Under the pieces are notes generated by a model, which was not told the origin of the DNA, made no database searches, and was given only the letters and a program-made list of their open reading frames with translations. Positions 1 through 5,981 of a DNA stretch of 7,284 bases are shown in pieces. The number at the start of each line of letters is the position of its first letter. The stretch's first letter is position 1. The stretch lies in assembly GCA_015661135.1 (NCBI GenBank), contig JACVXW010000115.1, positions 1 to 7,284 on the forward strand. Reading direction: 5' to 3'. Origin of the DNA: Chloroflexota bacterium. GTDB taxonomy: Bacteria > Chloroflexota > Limnocylindria > Limnocylindrales > CSP1-4. The position numbers and the translations under genes are program-made.

Positions 1-1110
1 CCCGAACATCACGGGATGCCCGGTGAAAACGTACGGCAGGCCGCGCTCGGAGATCACCTCGGCGAGCCCCGCCTGGACCGCTCGCCCAACGGCGTGGATG
101 CTCGCCAGCGCGTCCGTGTCGCGAAGGATCTTGAGCGTCGCGACCGAGGCGGCCGCCGCCACGCGGTTGCCGGCGTACGTCCCACCGTGGCTGACCTTGT
201 CGGGCAGAACGGACATCACCTCGTCGCTTCCGCCGAATGCCGCCGCCGGGTAGCCGTTGCCCATGGCCTTCGCAAACGTCGCGAGGTCCGGCGTGACGCC
301 GAAATACTCGGCCGCGCCGCCGCGGGCGAACCGGAACCCGGTCTTGACCTCGTCGAAGATCAGCAGGATCCCGAACTCCTCGGTGAGGGCTCGCAGGGCC
401 TTGTGGAAACCCTCCTGGGGGAGGATCCCCTGGGCGTTGCCGAGGACCGGTTCCACGATGACCGCGGCGATCTCGTGGCCCTGGCGCTCGAAGAGCCGGC
501 GGAGCCGGTCGATGTTGTTGAAGCGGGCCGGCACGATCGTGGCCGCAACGGCACCGGGAATGCCGCGCCCCCAGGCCAGGCCCACGGGATTGTCCGCGTC
601 CCCGAGGTCGGCCATGTTGTCCGGCGAGACGCTGATGAGGGCGTAATCGTGGACGCCGTGGTACTGGCCCTCGAACTTCACGATCTTGTCCCGGCCCGTG
701 AACGCCCGGGCCAGGCGCATCAGGTGCATCGTCGCCTCGGTGCCCGACACGGTCATCCGGGCCATGTCCACCCAGCCGGTGAGCTCGCACAGGAGCTCCA
801 TCGCCCGGACTTCGTCCTCGCTGGTGAGCGAGAAGCTGACCCCGCGACGCATCCGCTCGTTGACGTAGTCGTCCACCCGCTCGTCGCCGTGGCCGAGGAT
901 CACGGGGCCGTAGCCCATCCGGAGATCCACGAACTCGTTGCCGTCAATGTCCCAGACTCGTCCGCCCCGCCCGCGATCGACGTAGATCGTGTCCTCGCCC
1001 CACGCCCGGAAGTTGGAGTTCGCCCCGCCGGGCAGGGTCTTGAGGGCCCGCCGATAGAGGTCCAGCTGACGTGCTCGCGCAAGGGGTGGTCGGTCGGCGG
1101 GACTGGTCAT
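1..1110 (-). CDS. Class III PLP aminotransferase, glutamate-1-semialdehyde 2,1-aminomutase-like (C-terminus cut by window edge)
   Basis: The frame is open from the ATG at 1110 to the left edge, giving 370 residues. HemL-type enzymes have about 430, so roughly 60 C-terminal residues lie outside. Motifs seen, in order: SGTEAT at 122-127 (phosphate-binding loop), FEGQYHG around 146-152 with Tyr150 placed to stack on the PLP ring, IFDEVKTGFR at 251-260 with Asp253 for the pyridine nitrogen, the Schiff-base lysine Lys281 in FAKAMGNGYP, and GGTYAGN with Thr311 for the phosphate of the partner subunit. These are known marks of fold-type I class III enzymes, which are cytosolic dimers. The N-terminal half is closest to HemL, but the lysine loop reads AKAMGNGYP rather than HemL's typical IGGGLP, so I infer a paralogue acting on another amino or keto substrate, not a certain haem-pathway enzyme. 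The start is supported by GGAGG four bases upstream. Confidence 0.9.
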   Translation of the reverse strand, partial: MTSPADRPPLARARQLDLYRRALKTLPGGANSNFRAWGEDTIYVDRGRGGRVWDIDGNEFVDLRMGYGPVILGHGDERVDDYVNERMRRGVSFSLTSEDEVRAMELLCELTGWVDMARMTVSGTEATMHLMRLARAFTGRDKIVKFEGQYHGVHDYALISVSPDNMADLGDADNPVGLAWGRGIPGAVAATIVPARFNNIDRLRRLFERQGHEIAAVIVEPVLGNAQGILPQEGFHKALRALTEEFGILLIFDEVKTGFRFARGGAAEYFGVTPDLATFAKAMGNGYPAAAFGGSDEVMSVLPDKVSHGGTYAGNRVAAAASVATLKILRDTDALASIHAVGRAVQAGLAEVISERGLPYVFTGHPVMFG

Positions 1111-1114
1111 GCTG

Positions 1115-1119
1115 CCTCC
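1115..1119 (-). promoter_or_regulatory. Ribosome binding site of the aminotransferase gene
   Basis: GGAGG lies 4 bases before the ATG at 1110 on the minus strand. It fixes this start against the out-of-frame ATG at 1130. The site is half of the perfect 10-bp palindrome CCTCCGGAGG (1115-1124), so the Shine-Dalgarno bases could pair weakly with the bases just upstream. Confidence 0.7.
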
Positions 1120-1216
1120 GGAGGTGTCATCTGGGGTTCGAATTCAATGCCCTCACCGACCACGAACTGATCCGGGTAGTGAGACAGGTTGTTGCGGTGT
1201 GTGCAACGCGTGGACG

Positions 1217-1254
1217 TATCGTGCCACACCACCGATCGCCTCGTCAACACGATA
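1217..1254. repeat. Inverted repeat TATCGTG-24 bp-CACGATA around the candidate promoter
   Basis: Two perfect 7-bp arms (1217-1223 and 1248-1254) are 31 bp apart centre to centre, close to three helical turns. One arm overlaps the candidate -10 and the other lies just upstream of the -35, an arrangement that would suit a dimeric regulator. A 7-bp pair at some such spacing is not rare by chance in a 264-bp gap, so functional status is open. Confidence 0.3.
1218..1247 (-). promoter_or_regulatory. Possible promoter for the aminotransferase gene
   Basis: On the minus strand TTGACG (1242-1247) is a 5/6 match to the sigma-70 type -35 box. An 18-bp spacer leads to CACGAT (1218-1223), which keeps only the A2, A5 and T6 positions of TATAAT. 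The -10 is weak, so this is a candidate only. Transcription from here would give a leader of about 100 bases before the ATG at 1110. Confidence 0.3.
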
Positions 1255-1374
1255 TTCGTTCCTGATGGCGCCTCATCGTGCGAAATCCGTGTCGCACACG
1301 GGGCTCCGTTGGCAGATGCGTGATTTGTCGAAGCCTCGGCGCGCAACGCTCTACCCGGCCCAAGCTCGGGATTG

Positions 1375-3048
1375 TCAGGCGGGCGCGGTCACCCAGTTCG
1401 GCAGTTCACGGGCCAGCGTCGCCAGCGGCAGCGAGCCGTGCGCGAGCACTTCGTCGTGGAACTGGCGAAGGCTGAAGGCCGCTCCGTCGCGGGCCGTCAA
1501 CGCACGGCGCAGCCGTTCGATCTCCCGCTGGCCGACCTTGTACGTGAGCGCCTGGGCGGGCCAGCAGATGTACCGGTCCGTCTCGATCGTGGAGTCCGTC
1601 ATCGACAGGCCTACGTCGTTGAGGAGGTAGTCCACTGACTGCTGGCGCGTCCAGCGCAGCGCATGCATGCCGGTGTCCACCACGAGTCGGCCCGCGCGCC
1701 ACGCCTGCCCGTCCAGCATGCCGAACCGTTCCGCCTCGTCACGGTACAGGCCGAGCTCGTCGGCAAGTCGTTCCGCGTAGAGGCCCCAGCCCTCGACGTA
1801 GGCACCGCCCACGATCCGGGAGCCGAACCGCCGGAAGCGGTTCAGGTTGGTGTTCTCCGATTCGAGCGAAATCTGGAAGTGATGACCGGGCGTTGCCTCG
1901 TGGTAGGTCGTCGCGGCCAGGCGTGAGAAGAGCCGCGTCTCCAGATCGAAGGTGTTCACCCAGTAGGTGCCCGGCCGCGAGCCGTCCGGATTCGGCGGGT
2001 AGTAGTAGGCGAACGGCGCGTCGCGCTCCTTGTATTCCTCCACCGGCATGACGCGGCAGGCGGCATTCGGCGCCTTCGAGAAGACTCGCGTCGCCGCGGC
2101 GTCCGCGCGCTCGATGTCCTCCATGGCTCGATCCACGAGGGCCTGGCGCGAGGCCGGGATGTTGCGCGGATCCACGGTCAGTGACTGCCGGTAGGCAACT
2201 GTGTCGTCCCCGAAGCCCGCGGCGCGCGCGATCTGCCGTCGCTCCATCTCGATGGACGCCATCTCATCCAGGCCGATCTGGTGCAACTCGGCGGGCTCGA
2301 GATCCAGGGTCGTCCAGTGGAGGATCTGGGCGCGATAGATAGCCTCGCCGTTGGGTGCGGACCAGATCCCGGGCTCCGTTCGCGTCGCCGCGAGGTACTC
2401 GCCACGCAGCGCGTCCAGGAAGGCCGCGTCGGCCGGATAGACATGGTCACGGACGATCTCCCGAAGCGTCTCCCGATCCGCATCGTTGGCCACCTCGGCC
2501 ATGGCCGGGACCACGGCCTCCTCGATCGGGATGGCCAGCATTCGCTCCAGCTGCGCGATCGTCCGTTCAGCGACGATCCGCGGCGCGGTCAGCCCGCTCG
2601 CGAGCGCCTCGCGGAGCAGCTCCCGGTTGGCGGCCATGTAGGCCGGGTAGGCGCGGAGTCGGCTCGCGAAAGCCTCGAATCGCTCCGGGGTGTCGGCCGG
2701 CTGGAGCTGGGTCAACTGGGGCATGAGCGTCTGCGGCCCGGCCATCTGGTCGACGACCTGCAGTGAGTCGATCCGCTGCTCAGCGTCCACGAGGAATACC
2801 TCGCCCACGACGCTGAGCATGTCGCGCGTGATGCGGTCCTCGACGGACAGGCCGTCGTCGGGGATTGCGCCTGCCTGGGCGCGGACCCAGATCGCGAGAT
2901 CGCGAACTGCCGCGCGGCCATCCGGGCCGGGATCCGGCAGACGGTGGTCCCAGCGGTGATCGCCGTTCACCGTGGCGGTGAGGGGCGACAGCTCGAGAAA
3001 CCGGTCCCAGAACGTTTCGGCGAGCTGGTCCACGATGGATGAGGTCAT
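1375..3048 (-). CDS. DUF885 family protein, putative metallopeptidase-like, cytosolic
   Basis: This 557-residue protein matches the DUF885 family in length and motif order. Seen: AYYYPPNPDGSRPGTYWVNT near 347-366, YHEATPGHHFQ at 382-392, EGWGLYAE at 419-426, LTYKVGQREIERLR at 501-514 and FHDEV...GSLPL near the C-terminus. The His383-Glu384...His389 cluster and the downstream Glu419 resemble a gluzincin-type zinc site with a widened HExxxxH spacing. Hydrolase or peptidase activity is widely presumed for the family but I know of no settled substrate. No signal peptide or lipobox is present at the chosen start, so it probably acts in the cytoplasm, unlike many secreted homologues. I chose the ATG at 3048 because GGAGA sits 9 bases upstream. 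The longer in-frame start at 3105 would add 19 arginine-rich residues encoded partly by a hairpin. It begins 75 bp after the methylase-like gene ends. Confidence 0.92.
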   Translation of the reverse strand: MTSSIVDQLAETFWDRFLELSPLTATVNGDHRWDHRLPDPGPDGRAAVRDLAIWVRAQAGAIPDDGLSVEDRITRDMLSVVGEVFLVDAEQRIDSLQVVDQMAGPQTLMPQLTQLQPADTPERFEAFASRLRAYPAYMAANRELLREALASGLTAPRIVAERTIAQLERMLAIPIEEAVVPAMAEVANDADRETLREIVRDHVYPADAAFLDALRGEYLAATRTEPGIWSAPNGEAIYRAQILHWTTLDLEPAELHQIGLDEMASIEMERRQIARAAGFGDDTVAYRQSLTVDPRNIPASRQALVDRAMEDIERADAAATRVFSKAPNAACRVMPVEEYKERDAPFAYYYPPNPDGSRPGTYWVNTFDLETRLFSRLAATTYHEATPGHHFQISLESENTNLNRFRRFGSRIVGGAYVEGWGLYAERLADELGLYRDEAERFGMLDGQAWRAGRLVVDTGMHALRWTRQQSVDYLLNDVGLSMTDSTIETDRYICWPAQALTYKVGQREIERLRRALTARDGAAFSLRQFHDEVLAHGSLPLATLARELPNWVTAPA

Positions 3049-3057
3049 GGTCGCGGT

Positions 3058-3062
3058 TCTCC
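3058..3062 (-). promoter_or_regulatory. Ribosome binding site that decides the DUF885 start
   Basis: GGAGA on the minus strand is followed by a 9-base spacer and ATG at 3048. The upstream in-frame ATG at 3105 has no comparable site and lies inside a stem-loop, so the shorter protein is preferred. Confidence 0.6.
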
Positions 3063-3081
3063 AGCGTTCATGGCGCGTCGG

Positions 3082-3095
3082 GCGGTCAGGACCGC
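3082..3095 (-). repeat. Second stem-loop, overlapping and competing with the first
   Basis: GCGGTC-2 bases-GACCGC is a perfect 6-bp inverted repeat. Four of its bases (3092-3095) are also needed for the outer stem of the hairpin at 3092-3117, so the full forms of the two structures exclude each other. It lies 20 bases upstream of the DUF885 ribosome binding site. Confidence 0.4.
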
Positions 3096-3117
3096 GGGAC
3101 GGCACGCCGTCACGCGG
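3092..3117 (-). terminator. GC-rich stem-loop just after the methylase-like gene (possible non-canonical terminator or stability hairpin)
   Basis: The 26 bases form a stem of 5 + 6 pairs with one internal mismatch and a 2-base loop: CCGCG, then GACGGC, paired with GCCGTC, then CGCGG. It starts 6 bases beyond the TGA at 3124-3126. No run of U follows, so it is not a standard intrinsic terminator. It could instead slow polymerase, protect the 3' end of the upstream message, or be a chance structure in GC-rich DNA. Confidence 0.4.
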
Positions 3118-3123
3118 ACATTG

Positions 3124-4944
3124 TCAGGGTAACGCGTCGGGTGGTTCGAACAGGCCGAGCTGCTCGCCGCGCCGCTCGACGGCCGGATCCAGGCCGAGGT
3201 ACGGCTCCAGGCCGGCCAGCTCCACCGGCTCCTGCGACAGCCACGCGGCCAGGTGCGGCCACAGTATCACGTGCCAGTTGCCCTCGGCCATGGCGGCGCG
3301 CAGGACCGGCGACGCATCCAGCTTGTGGCGCACGAGCTCGGCGCGCTCCGGCGCCACGGCGAAGATCCGGACCAGGCGGTCGTCCGGCGGGATGCGCGAG
3401 TGGCGCCGCAGGAGCAGGTCCCCGAGCATCGCCGTCCACTCCACCTCAAACAGGATCGCGGAGCGTCCGCGGACATACCAGATGCAGTCGATGGCGGCGA
3501 GATCCGCTTCCGGCGCCCGCGCGATTGCCGGCAGCCAGGCCGTCCGTTCTCGCTCCTCGAGGTAGTCGCCGAGGGTGCCGGATCCGATCCGGCGACCCTG
3601 CTCCCGGCGCCCCAGCCAGACGGACATGCCGACGCGGTGCCCGGCGTTGGCGAGCCGGGCCAGCAGAGCGGCGTGCTCCGCCGTCCGGCGCCGGACGTCC
3701 TCGCCGGTGACAAGCCGGTCCGCGGTGGAGGCCGGGCCCCGGTAGCTCGCCAGGCAGGCGCGGACGAGTGCTTCGTCGGGCAGGTCATGCCCGGCGAACA
3801 GCCCCGCGATCCGCTCGTAGAAGGCAGCCTCGCTGAGCGGACCCGACGTCGAGAGCAGGCTGTACGTGGCCCACTCAACGCGGTCGGCGAGCGGGACGGC
3901 AGCGGCCTCGCGCTCGCGCCGCTCGCCGAGCCACCAGCGCCCCGGCTCGATCTCGGTGAGGCGATTCTGGCTTGGGCGGTTCAACTCACCGTGGATCAGG
4001 GCGAGGACCCGCTCCACGGGATCCCGCTCGTCGGCCTCCGGGCGGGTCCGAACGCGGGCCCCAACGGACGCGTCGCCGCTGTCGCTTGCCGCCGCCGACC
4101 GGCCGGCCGCAGACCGGTTGGCCGCGTCCTGCCCGTCCGATCGTGGCGCCTCGCCCGCACTGTGGTCCGCCGCAGGCGACGACTCGCGCGTGCCATCGCC
4201 GGGCGTGCCATCGCCGGGCGGGGGCAGCGCCTCGGTCAGGGCGACGAGGCGGCGAAGATGGCCGGCCCGGTCCAGGCCCACGAGGATCTCGCCGAGCAGG
4301 CGCTCGTAGCGGGCAGGCTCGCCTCGTTCCCGAAGGACCTCGACGGCCGTGTCGGCGATCGAGCGTGCGGCCTCGCCGTGCGAGAACGGTCGCGCATCCG
4401 GGCGTTCCGGTGGCGCGAAGAGGCCGGGGCCCGGCACGAATTCCGGGTCGCCGCTGCCGCCGGGCGTGGGCGCGAGGGGCCGATTGGCTCGATCGCGAGG
4501 ACCGGGCGGCAACACGGCGCCGGGCGGCACGAGTTCCACGATCCCACCGAGCTCCTCGTCCGCCTCCGCCAGGCGGGCCTCCACGAGGCGATAGCCGGCT
4601 CCCACGCCCCCGAGTGCCGCCGCAACCAGGGCTTCCGGACCGCCGCCCTCGAGCAGGAGCACCGCACGCCCGTCGCGGGCCATGAGCGGCGCGATGGATG
4701 TGAGCGAGCGGCGCAGCGTCGCCGCCTGCCAGGACCACGGTGCCCGGATTGCCGGGCCGATGAGCGGGCCCAGCGGCAGCATGGAGGCCGCCTCGCGCCC
4801 GAGCGCCCAGCACGTGCCGTGGTAGGTGGCGGCAAGCCGCTCCTGGCTGAAACGGAGGGGCGGCTGCGCGAGCGCCAGGCGAATTCTCGGCCGGCGTGCT
4901 CCCCGGCCGGGCTCCCGCGCGCCGTCCTCGCCCTCGTGGGCGAG
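3124..4944 (-). CDS. C-terminal part: MTase motif IV region, linker, winged-helix-like and PD-(D/E)XK-like domain (residues 328-933 of joined protein)
   Basis: This frame is formally open from 5616, but protein-like sequence begins only near 4944, where the other frame loses sense. It opens with RLALAQPPLR (QPP at 4858-4866), then AATYHGTCWALGREAA and a strand-helix-strand region ending VELVPPGA, paralleling the region after DPPY in Zn-ribbon methylases. FVPGPGLFAPPER and a helical stretch lead to a linker rich in Pro, Gly, Ser, Asp and Ala encoded partly by a 15-bp tandem repeat. RLTEIEPGRWWL and a winged-helix-like segment follow. The last domain has HAALLARLANAGHRVG at 751-766, Asp813 in AIDCIWYVRG and FEVEWT at 826-831, a D...ExE arrangement seen in a PD-(D/E)XK-like module where Glu replaces the usual Lys. 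No internal start with a convincing RBS was found, which argues against a separate gene. Confidence 0.75.
   Translation of the reverse strand, partial: LAHEGEDGAREPGRGARRPRIRLALAQPPLRFSQERLAATYHGTCWALGREAASMLPLGPLIGPAIRAPWSWQAATLRRSLTSIAPLMARDGRAVLLLEGGGPEALVAAALGGVGAGYRLVEARLAEADEELGGIVELVPPGAVLPPGPRDRANRPLAPTPGGSGDPEFVPGPGLFAPPERPDARPFSHGEAARSIADTAVEVLRERGEPARYERLLGEILVGLDRAGHLRRLVALTEALPPPGDGTPGDGTRESSPAADHSAGEAPRSDGQDAANRSAAGRSAAASDSGDASVGARVRTRPEADERDPVERVLALIHGELNRPSQNRLTEIEPGRWWLGERREREAAAVPLADRVEWATYSLLSTSGPLSEAAFYERIAGLFAGHDLPDEALVRACLASYRGPASTADRLVTGEDVRRRTAEHAALLARLANAGHRVGMSVWLGRREQGRRIGSGTLGDYLEERERTAWLPAIARAPEADLAAIDCIWYVRGRSAILFEVEWTAMLGDLLLRRHSRIPPDDRLVRIFAVAPERAELVRHKLDASPVLRAAMAEGNWHVILWPHLAAWLSQEPVELAGLEPYLGLDPAVERRGEQLGLFEPPDALP
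4188..4220. repeat. 15-bp tandem repeat in the linker of the methylase-like gene
   Basis: GTGCCATCGCCGGGC occurs twice head to tail (4190-4204 and 4205-4219), and the period extends to 33 bp. It is in frame and encodes PGDGT twice on the minus strand. It marks a flexible, probably length-variable linker between the methyltransferase-like and nuclease-like halves. Confidence 0.8.
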
Positions 4945-4947
4945 GGG
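4944..4947 (-). other. Probable frameshift site (one extra C) in the methylase-like gene
   Basis: Reading GAG GCC, skipping one C of the four-C run, then CTC GCC CAC joins GPLEA to LAHEGEDG and restores a single 933-residue protein. The exact base is uncertain: any +1 shift between about 4915 and 4948 would also work, because the joint is low-complexity sequence. A programmed +1 shift is possible, but the run is short and I see no stimulatory stop codon or structure. Confidence 0.55.
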
Positions 4948-5926
4948 CCTCCAGCGGACCGAGTGCTCCGCCCTCGAGCCGCTGCACGAACGCCCGGACG
5001 ATCCGGAACCCCTCCTCGAAGGCGACCCACGGGTTGCGCTCCCGGAACGGCTCGGGAATGGGCGTCCGGATCGTCCCGCCGGCGATCCGAATCGACGGCA
5101 TGCGGCCCTGGCCGCCGCCCAGGCGGCTCGCCGGCAGCACGGCCTGGAGGAACGCCAGCCGGAGCGAGGATTCGACCGGCGCGGCGCGAAGATCGCTCTC
5201 GATCCGATCCAGGATCGCGGCGAGTCCCACCAGCTGCCGGCCGGTGTGGAGCGCGAGCAGCGAATCGACGAGGTCGCGCCCGCCATCGGGCACCGGGAAC
5301 CGCTCGCGGAGGCGGTGGCGGACGGCGTCGGCGCCGACGTCGGCCGACGCCCGCGCGACATCAGCGTCGTCCAGGGCGCCATGACGCTGCTCGAGCCCCC
5401 CCTGCTGGTCGCGACAGATCGAGCACCGGTAGTGCTTGCGGACCGGTCGGGCCTCGCGCGCCTGGTCGGCTGCACCGTCTCCAGAACTCGGGCTTGCATC
5501 CTCGTCCGGCGCGGCGCCGCGGGCCCAGAGGAATTCATCTGCGACGAGCGAGCGCCAGCACGTGGCGCACTTCGTCGTGAACATGGCGCCGATCGACAGC
5601 TTGAGGCTGGATTCACCGCGGGGCGACGCGGCGAGGGTCGAGAACGCGGCGTCGAGGTGCCGCAGGTCCGGGGGCCGCAACACGACCTCGGCGAGGAGCC
5701 GCGTCAGCGGGTTGCTCTCCACGGTGCACGCCCGGCGCTGCCGGTCGATGGCCGCCCTGGCGACCCATCCGCCCCGACCGTGAAGGTCCACCACGATGTC
5801 ACCCGGGCCCGTGTGTGCCTCGATCCGGGCCGCGACCAGATCGGGTGAGGGCGGCGGGGCCAGGCGCTCGAACGCGGGGAGGGTGAACCCCGGCTCGGCG
5901 CGGGACTGGATGGCACGTCCGACCAT
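4946..5926 (-). CDS. N-terminal part: methyltransferase-like fold with inserted Zn-ribbon (residues 1-327)
   Basis: The ATG at 5926 is the first plausible start. It lies 55 bp after the TPR gene stop and has no good Shine-Dalgarno, only GAGG 17 bases away, so translation may be coupled to the gene upstream. Residues 43-53 (DIVVDLHGRGG) sit where SAM-dependent MTases have DPFxGxG. Glu70 in TVESNPLTRLLAE fits the acidic end of the second strand, comparable to the DLNP of COG1743 enzymes. CATC (120-123) and CSIC (168-171) form a Zn-ribbon with a charged, low-complexity loop between them. Helical, leucine-rich sequence follows (215-265), then FEEGFRIVRAFVQRLEGG (303-320). In this frame the sequence after about residue 327 turns into arginine/proline-rich shadow sequence that runs to 3986 and should not be taken as protein. 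DNA binding through the ribbon is inference. Confidence 0.75.
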
Positions 5927-5981
5927 GGGCCGATTGTGGCAGACCTCGACCGGCGGGCGGGTTCCGGCGGGGCGCGGGAGG

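Larger units (their letters stand above)
1111..1374. other. 264-bp intergenic spacer between the DUF885 and aminotransferase genes
   Basis: This is the longest non-coding gap in the window and looks clearly less GC-rich than the genes around it. I find no convincing small gene in it. The open frames crossing it have no recognisable protein character and depend on weak starts. It holds the aminotransferase RBS, a possible promoter (1218-1247), a 7-bp inverted repeat that brackets it (TATCGTG 1217-1223 and CACGATA 1248-1254), and a 6-bp inverted repeat GTGCGA/TCGCAC (1278-1283 and 1292-1297). No U-tailed hairpin follows the DUF885 stop, so no clear intrinsic terminator is seen. Confidence 0.6.
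3124..5926 (-). pseudogene. Large DNA-methylase-like gene with Zn-ribbon and C-terminal nuclease-like domain, broken by one extra base
   Basis: Two long minus-strand frames encode successive parts of one protein: 5926 to about 4946, and about 4944 to 3124. The span is 2803 bases, which is 3 x 934 + 1, so removing one base gives 933 residues plus stop. The likely spot is the C4 run (minus strand) at 4944-4947. Layout of the joined protein: MTase-like motif I near 45-53, Zn-ribbon cysteines at 120, 123, 168 and 171, motif IV-like QPP at 354-356, proline/serine/acid-rich linker near 566-634, winged-helix-like stretch near 675-730, PD-(D/E)XK-like domain near 750-870. The order of motif I, Zn-ribbon and motif IV recalls COG1743 (Zn-ribbon adenine-specific DNA methylases). 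The break may be a real mutation, or an indel error in sequencing or assembly. Both halves read as well-preserved protein, which favours an error or a very recent event. Confidence 0.75.

Noticed and set aside
16..1170. 384-codon plus-strand open frame over the aminotransferase
   Set aside because: The minus strand here encodes every key class III aminotransferase motif. The plus-strand product has repetitive charged composition and no family features.
1107..1346. 79-codon minus-strand open frame just before the aminotransferase, with an ATGA overlap
   Set aside because: The ATGA overlap is tempting, but the sequence has no protein-like pattern, no good RBS, and crosses the candidate promoter.
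1661..1670. Perfect 10-bp palindrome GCATGCATGC
   Set aside because: It lies inside the DUF885 coding region, encodes ordinary residues and has no partner sites, so it is probably chance.
3049..3105. Longer start for the DUF885 protein at 3105
   Set aside because: It would add an arginine-rich extension encoded by the hairpin region. The ATG at 3048 has a proper RBS and the family's normal N-terminus follows directly.
3253..5580. 775-codon open frame on the plus strand, antisense to the methylase-like gene
   Set aside because: Its product is rich in Arg, Pro, Gly and Ala with no recognisable domain. It mirrors the codon bias of the true minus-strand gene, as is common in very GC-rich DNA.
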